This document shows, piece after piece, positions 60,153 through 64,000 of a stretch of 64,000 nt of DNA. Within the stretch, counting starts at the first letter, position 1, and the number at the start of each line of letters is the position of its first letter. The notes under the pieces are model-generated. The model was not told where the DNA came from, did not search any database, and was given only the letters and a program-made list of their open reading frames with translations. A program made the position numbers and the translations under genes. The DNA is from Dacryopinax spathularia (Eukaryota > Basidiomycota > Dacrymycetes > Dacrymycetales > Dacrymycetaceae), in NCBI GenBank assembly GCA_037974965.1, contig JBBPFI010000004.1, positions 1,674,001 to 1,738,000 of the forward strand, read 5' to 3'.

Positions 60153-62734
60153 CTAGTTTTTCGGCTGCTTCACCGCAACCTTCCCCGACTCCACCAAGCC
60201 ATTAATGCAGCTCAGCACGGCCTTCAGGCTGCTAGCCGTAATATCCTCATCAACAGCCACGCCCCACCCACTCGGCCTGTCCCCCTTCTCACCAACCAAA
60301 GGCGGAAGAACAAGCTCGACATAACTAGCAGCCTTCACGTCCGTCCCCTCGCCGATCGAGTGCTCCGAGTACTGCCTCACGCTCAGCTCTCGATCAAGGT
60401 AGATGTTCATCGCGCTTAGCAGGCTCGAGAGCGGTCCGTTCCCCTCGCCATTAAGGGTGATCTCGCCTATCGGGCTCCTTGCTCGACCCGTGAGCGTGCG
60501 CCTTAGGTTCGGGCCCTGGCCATAGGAGTACTCGATCAGCGTGAACGCCCCGTCGACCTCGTAGTGATACGCTTGCTTGAACTCTTTTGCCAGCCCTTCC
60601 GGGGTGGGGTTCTGGGCAAGCTTGTTCCGGACCAGTTCGGAGAAGGCGATCTGCAGACGAGGGGGGATGTCCAGGTCGAGCGTCTGCTTGATCGCGTCTG
60701 CTACTTGAGCACCGGTGGTGCTGTTAAACGACCGCTTGGCGTTCAGTTTGGGAAGGTCGGTGTTGCCGATCGCGACGTTCGCGGCTGAGAGGACGGCTCG
60801 AAGACCAGAGTAGGTGATGTCGAAGTCTACCCCGACGCCCCAGAAACCTTTGCTGCTCCTGTCTGCTGAGCCGCGCTCGGAGGGGACGAGCTCGACGTAC
60901 GAGGCGGCTTGGACAGAGGTGCCCTCTCCTATAGCGTGCTCGATGTATTCCCTGATGGAGAGCTTGATCCCTAGGTGGTCGCGCAGCGCGTGCAGGAGAG
61001 CGGAGAGGGGCCCGTTACCCTCGCCGGAGAGTGTCATGAGTACTCCGTCTACGCGCAGCTTGGCGTCGATCCGGATGTGTCGGTCAACGCCGTCTTCCGT
61101 GTAGTTGTGGCTCCCGATCCCTGTCAGGCTGGAGACGCTATGCGACACGTCCACGAGGGTGAACGACCGGAGCGCCAGGCGGCCCTCGTACTGCATCCCG
61201 CCAAAATGATACTCGCGACAGAAACAGTTGACGATGTCCTCCGTGGTCATCTCTTTCCCCGTCTTGTCCGCCACGTCCTGGACGACCTGGTAGAACGCCA
61301 TCTGCATCTTCCGTGGCAGGTCGAGCTTCAGAGCCTGCTTGACAAGGTAGGCGATCCCGCCCTTCCCAGACTGCGAATTAACCCGGATGACAGCCTCGTA
61401 CGAGCAGCCAATGTCTTGCGGGTCGATAGGCAGGTACGGCATGTCCCATATCTCCTTCTCGCCCCTTGCGCGCGCAGCCGCGTGTCGCGTGGACTGTTTC
61501 TCGAACCCCTTCTTGATCGCGTCCTGGTGCGAACCGGAGAAGGCGGTGAAGACGAGCTCGCCGGCGTACGGGTGGCGAGGGTGGACAGGGAGTTCGGTGC
61601 AGCTCATCACGACGTCGATGATGCTGTACATGTCGCTTAGGTCGAGGTTGGGCCAGATGCCTTGCGAGTATTGGTTCAGGGCGAGGATGACGATGTCGAC
61701 GTTGCCCGTGCGCTCGCCGTTGCCCAGGAGCGTGCCCTCAACTCGGTCGGCGCCGGCCATCATAGCGAGTTCGGCGGCAGCAATGGCCGTTCCTACAACA
61801 ATCGTCAATTATGCTCAGCATGTGGAACACAGCCCGGAACGCACCTCGATCATTATGCGGATGCAGACTAACGATCACCTTCTCCCTCTCGCTAATATTC
61901 CTGCAGAAATACTCGATCTGGTCCGCATAGAAGTTCGGCGGCCCAATCTCGACCGTCGCAGGCAGATTAAAGATAATCCTATCCTCCCCCTCGCCCGCCC
62001 TGCCCCAAGCACGCTTAACGGCCTCACACACCTCAAGCGCAAAGTCCATCTCGGTCTGGTTGAACGTCTCGGGCGAGTATTCGTATCTGAATAGAGTGCC
62101 GGTCTCGCGCGTGCAGGCGTCTGTGAGCTCGCGGACTAGTTTGGTGTGCTCGACGGCTAGGGCGAGGGTTTGTTCTTTCGTGTTGCCGAAGACTACTTCG
62201 CGGAAACAGGGGGAGGTGGCGTTGTACATGTGGATGATGCTGCGCTTTGCACCGGCGACGGCAGAGACGGTGCGCTTGATGAGGTCTGCTCGGGCGGGTG
62301 TGAGGACCTAGACAGACGTAGACACATCAGCTACGCTCAGTTTGCTCAAGAATGCGAAGTGGCCCACCTGAATCCAAACGTCCTCCGGCACCTCCCCACT
62401 CCTCTGCGCCTCCACGACCTGCCTCACAAACTCGAAATCCGTGTCGCTAGCCGCCGGAAAAGCAACCTCGATCTCCTTAAACCCGCACCTAATGATCTCG
62501 CGCAGGAAGCGCCATTTCTGGTCGACAGTCATAGGGTTTACGAGCGCTTGGTTGCCGTCCCGCAGGTCGGTGGAGAGCCAGATGGGGGGCTTGGTGATGG
62601 TGCGGTTTGGCCATTGGCGGTCGGGGAGATGGAGAGGGGTGTAGGGGCGGTACTTTTGGGAGGGGTCGCGGCTGTTTGTCTTGTCAGCGGGGTAGTAGGA
62701 GTGCAGGAATGTGGGGTACTTACAGCATGGGCAT
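60153..62734 (-). CDS. leu4: 2-isopropylmalate synthase with duplicated C-terminal regulatory region
   Basis: Condenses acetyl-CoA with 2-ketoisovalerate, the first step of leucine synthesis. Exon 1 is MPML; exon 2 has [17 protein letters not shown], with the metal-binding Asp. Exon 3 ends with HPHNDRG, two metal His, and exon 4 has [17 protein letters not shown]. The subdomain and LeuA feedback domain then occur twice. Copy 1 (60774-61364) runs from [17 protein letters not shown] to [20 protein letters not shown] and [18 protein letters not shown]. Copy 2 (60189-60713) runs from [18 protein letters not shown] to [20 protein letters not shown] and [18 protein letters not shown]. It ends VAVKQPKN. 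About 805 residues, against 619 in yeast Leu4. No clear mitochondrial leader. Confidence 0.93.
60189..60713 (-). repeat. second copy of the Leu4 regulatory region
   Basis: Encodes the second subdomain II plus LeuA module inside the leu4 frame. It aligns by eye with the module at 60774-61364 over its whole length, with clear divergence, so the duplication is old. Confidence 0.85.
60774..61364 (-). repeat. first copy of the Leu4 regulatory region
   Basis: Encodes the subdomain II plus LeuA module that sits where the single one is in yeast Leu4. Copy 1 keeps a longer loop ([20 protein letters not shown]) than copy 2. Confidence 0.85.
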
Positions 62735-62962
62735 GATGATGAATGTGCGCGAGTGTGAAGTGATGCAAGAGTGTGTTACTTTTGTAGGCAAGCAAGGGGA
62801 TGAACGAGCGCCCGACCCAAACAAGGCACGAGCGATTAAAGACTAATGAACCAACAGATGAACCAAGGCACAGCACAGGACACGGCGGCCGACAATGGAC
62901 AATGAGTCTCGAAGGAACCGACAATCAACAACGTGTACGGAGTGCTGGGTGAACAGCTTGGA

Positions 62963-62972
62963 CTGACTCGGC
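62963..62972 (+). promoter_or_regulatory. Gcn4-like site 1
   Basis: CTGACTCGGC, containing TGACTC, one of two direct copies 65 bp apart. Confidence 0.4.
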
Positions 62973-63027
62973 TGGGCGACTTCGTTGCCTCTTTCGGATG
63001 AGCACCTTATGGCGAGAACCCTGGGGC

Positions 63028-63037
63028 CTGACTCGGC
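63028..63037 (+). promoter_or_regulatory. Gcn4-like site 2
   Basis: Second CTGACTCGGC copy; it lies between the arms of the 10 bp inverted repeat. Confidence 0.4.
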
Positions 63038-63287
63038 CGAATACGGTAATAAGGCGAGAAATTCTGCTCGTCTCAGGGTTCTCCGCGCTTCCAGGCCCAT
63101 ACCTCGGAGGTGCGGATTAATTATGGATCTAAGCGGGTGGCTGTGTTGTTGAGTGTGAAGAAGCGGGAAGATGATGCGGTCTGACTTGGAACGCGACACA
63201 ACCAAAAGTCCAAAAGTGTGCAAGACCGCATATCAATCACCTTGCACCTTGCTTCCTTCACTTCCTACCTAAACTAAAGACGAAAGG

Positions 63288-64000
63288 ATGACAACACTAT
63301 ACCTATCAAGTAAAGCGGCACCGTTTCCTTTCGGCCCGCTCGCTCTCGCGGCGTCGTCGAACATCCCATATGCGTTCGACGAGGAGGGACATGATGGGCC
63401 GGTCGAGCTTGTCACCCCTAAGGGCAGTGTGACCGGGACCGATGAGGTGCTGAGGGCTCTGGCGGACGAGACCAATACATGGGGCGAGAAGGCGCAGGTG
63501 CGTATCCCAATTGCTATTGGTGTTATCCGCGGCGCTGATATCCGACTACGCAGACCGAGCCTTTCGTCGCACAAGCATCCAGCTTGGCCCAGCTAACAGC
63601 CTTCGCCGAGGTCACCTCCTCCCTCGACGCACTCGATGACCGCCTCGCCCTGCGTACCTACCTCGTCGGCCACACGCCCACAGTAGCAGACTACGCAACC
63701 TACGGCGCGCTAAAATCGAACAACGTCGTCGCGGGTATCCTCAAGCGCGGCCTCCACCCGCACCTCCAACGCTGGTTCTCGCACATCGAGAGCCTCTCGC
63801 CCGTCCAATCCGCGCTCGCGACCCTCCTGGAGGCCAGATCAAACAAGAACAAATCCGCTAAGAAGGCCGCTGCTGCTTCTTCCTTCGCGCTCGGCCTGCC
63901 CGGGGCGGAGGAGGGGAAAGTCGTTACGCGCTTCCCGCCTGAGCCTTCGGGATACCTCCATATCGGCCACGCCAAAGCGGCGATGCTGAACCAGTACTTT
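63288..64000 (+). CDS. gus1: cytosolic glutamyl-tRNA synthetase, 5' part
   Basis: Charges tRNA-Glu with glutamate. The start MTTLYLSSKAAPFPFGPL opens a GST-like N-terminal domain (ASSLAQLTAFAEVTSSLDAL, RTYLVGHTPTVADYATYGAL, PHLQRWFSHIESL), the part that in yeast binds Arc1. A Lys/Ala linker follows, then the class I catalytic core: VVTRFPPEPSGYLHIGHAKA, with the HIGH signature complete. One intron separates AEKAQ-type sequence (WGEKAQ) from TEPFVAQ. The gene runs off the right edge of the window at residue 220 or so, so the KMSKS loop and the anticodon domain are not seen. Glutaminyl-tRNA synthetase is the alternative, but the GST-like domain favours the glutamyl enzyme. Confidence 0.9.

Larger units (their letters stand above)
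62735..63287. promoter_or_regulatory. shared divergent promoter of leu4 and the glutamyl-tRNA synthetase gene
   Basis: 553 bp between the two starts. CTGACTCGGC occurs twice (62963-62972 and 63028-63037), each one base off the Gcn4/Cpc1 site TGACTCA. A 10 bp inverted repeat, GAGAACCCTG at 63014-63023 and CAGGGTTCTC at 63074-63083, brackets the second copy. Control of both genes by amino-acid starvation is inference. Confidence 0.5.

Noticed and set aside
60975-61640. 221-codon open frame opposite leu4
   Set aside because: It is the antisense shadow of a GC-rich coding exon; no domain and leu4 explains the sequence.

Overview
The window is nuclear DNA of a basidiomycete fungus, probably a yeast-forming tremellomycete-like species. 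The evidence is about 27 closely packed protein genes, nearly all split by many short introns (about 45-65 bp, GT..AG ends), a GC-rich base composition, and proteins of clearly fungal type: Rpt1, Vma1, Rrn6-like, Pre2, Bud23, Leu4, a C2H2/fungal_trans regulator and a Ycf1-like ABC pump. The class-level placement is inference. I saw no transposon, tRNA, rRNA, CRISPR array or viral relic.

Layout. 0.6-5.2 kb: rpt1 (minus) and vma1 (plus) share a 283 bp divergent promoter. 5.5-9.3 kb: a FIST-domain protein, an unrecognised protein and a 73-residue Cys-rich tail protein. 9.6-10.9 kb: a mitochondrial carrier. 11.4-17.9 kb: a tandem array of four paralogous medium-chain (quinone-oxidoreductase-like) reductases, all on the minus strand, each with a TATA box about 75-105 bp upstream of its start. 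18.5-21.6 kb: an Rrn6-like RNA polymerase I factor. 22.2-28.2 kb: an LEA-2-type membrane protein, a CHFR-like RING/PBZ ubiquitin ligase without an FHA domain, and a membrane-anchored aspartic protease. 28.8-36.9 kb: Ran GTPase, Bud23, an alpha/beta hydrolase, a proline-rich zinc-ribbon protein and the proteasome beta5 subunit. 37-46 kb: a secreted GH43 enzyme, cct4 and ufd1 (divergent, 347 bp apart) and a secreted GH26-like enzyme. 46.6-51.7 kb: an ABCC transporter. 53.2-56.3 kb: a C2H2 transcription factor. 56.3-60.1 kb: 3.8 kb with no convincing gene. 60.2-64 kb: leu4 with a duplicated regulatory region, and the 5' part of glutamyl-tRNA synthetase, which runs off the window.

How the genes work together. 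Most are housekeeping genes with no operon-like logic. Protein quality control is well represented (Rpt1, Pre2, Cct4, Ufd1, a RING ligase). The four reductases and the GS-X type pump suit detoxification. The two glycosidases and the protease suit life on plant or organic debris. The most unusual points are the duplicated C-terminal region in Leu4, the reductase array whose history can be read from a shared intron, and the PBZ-bearing CHFR-like ligase.
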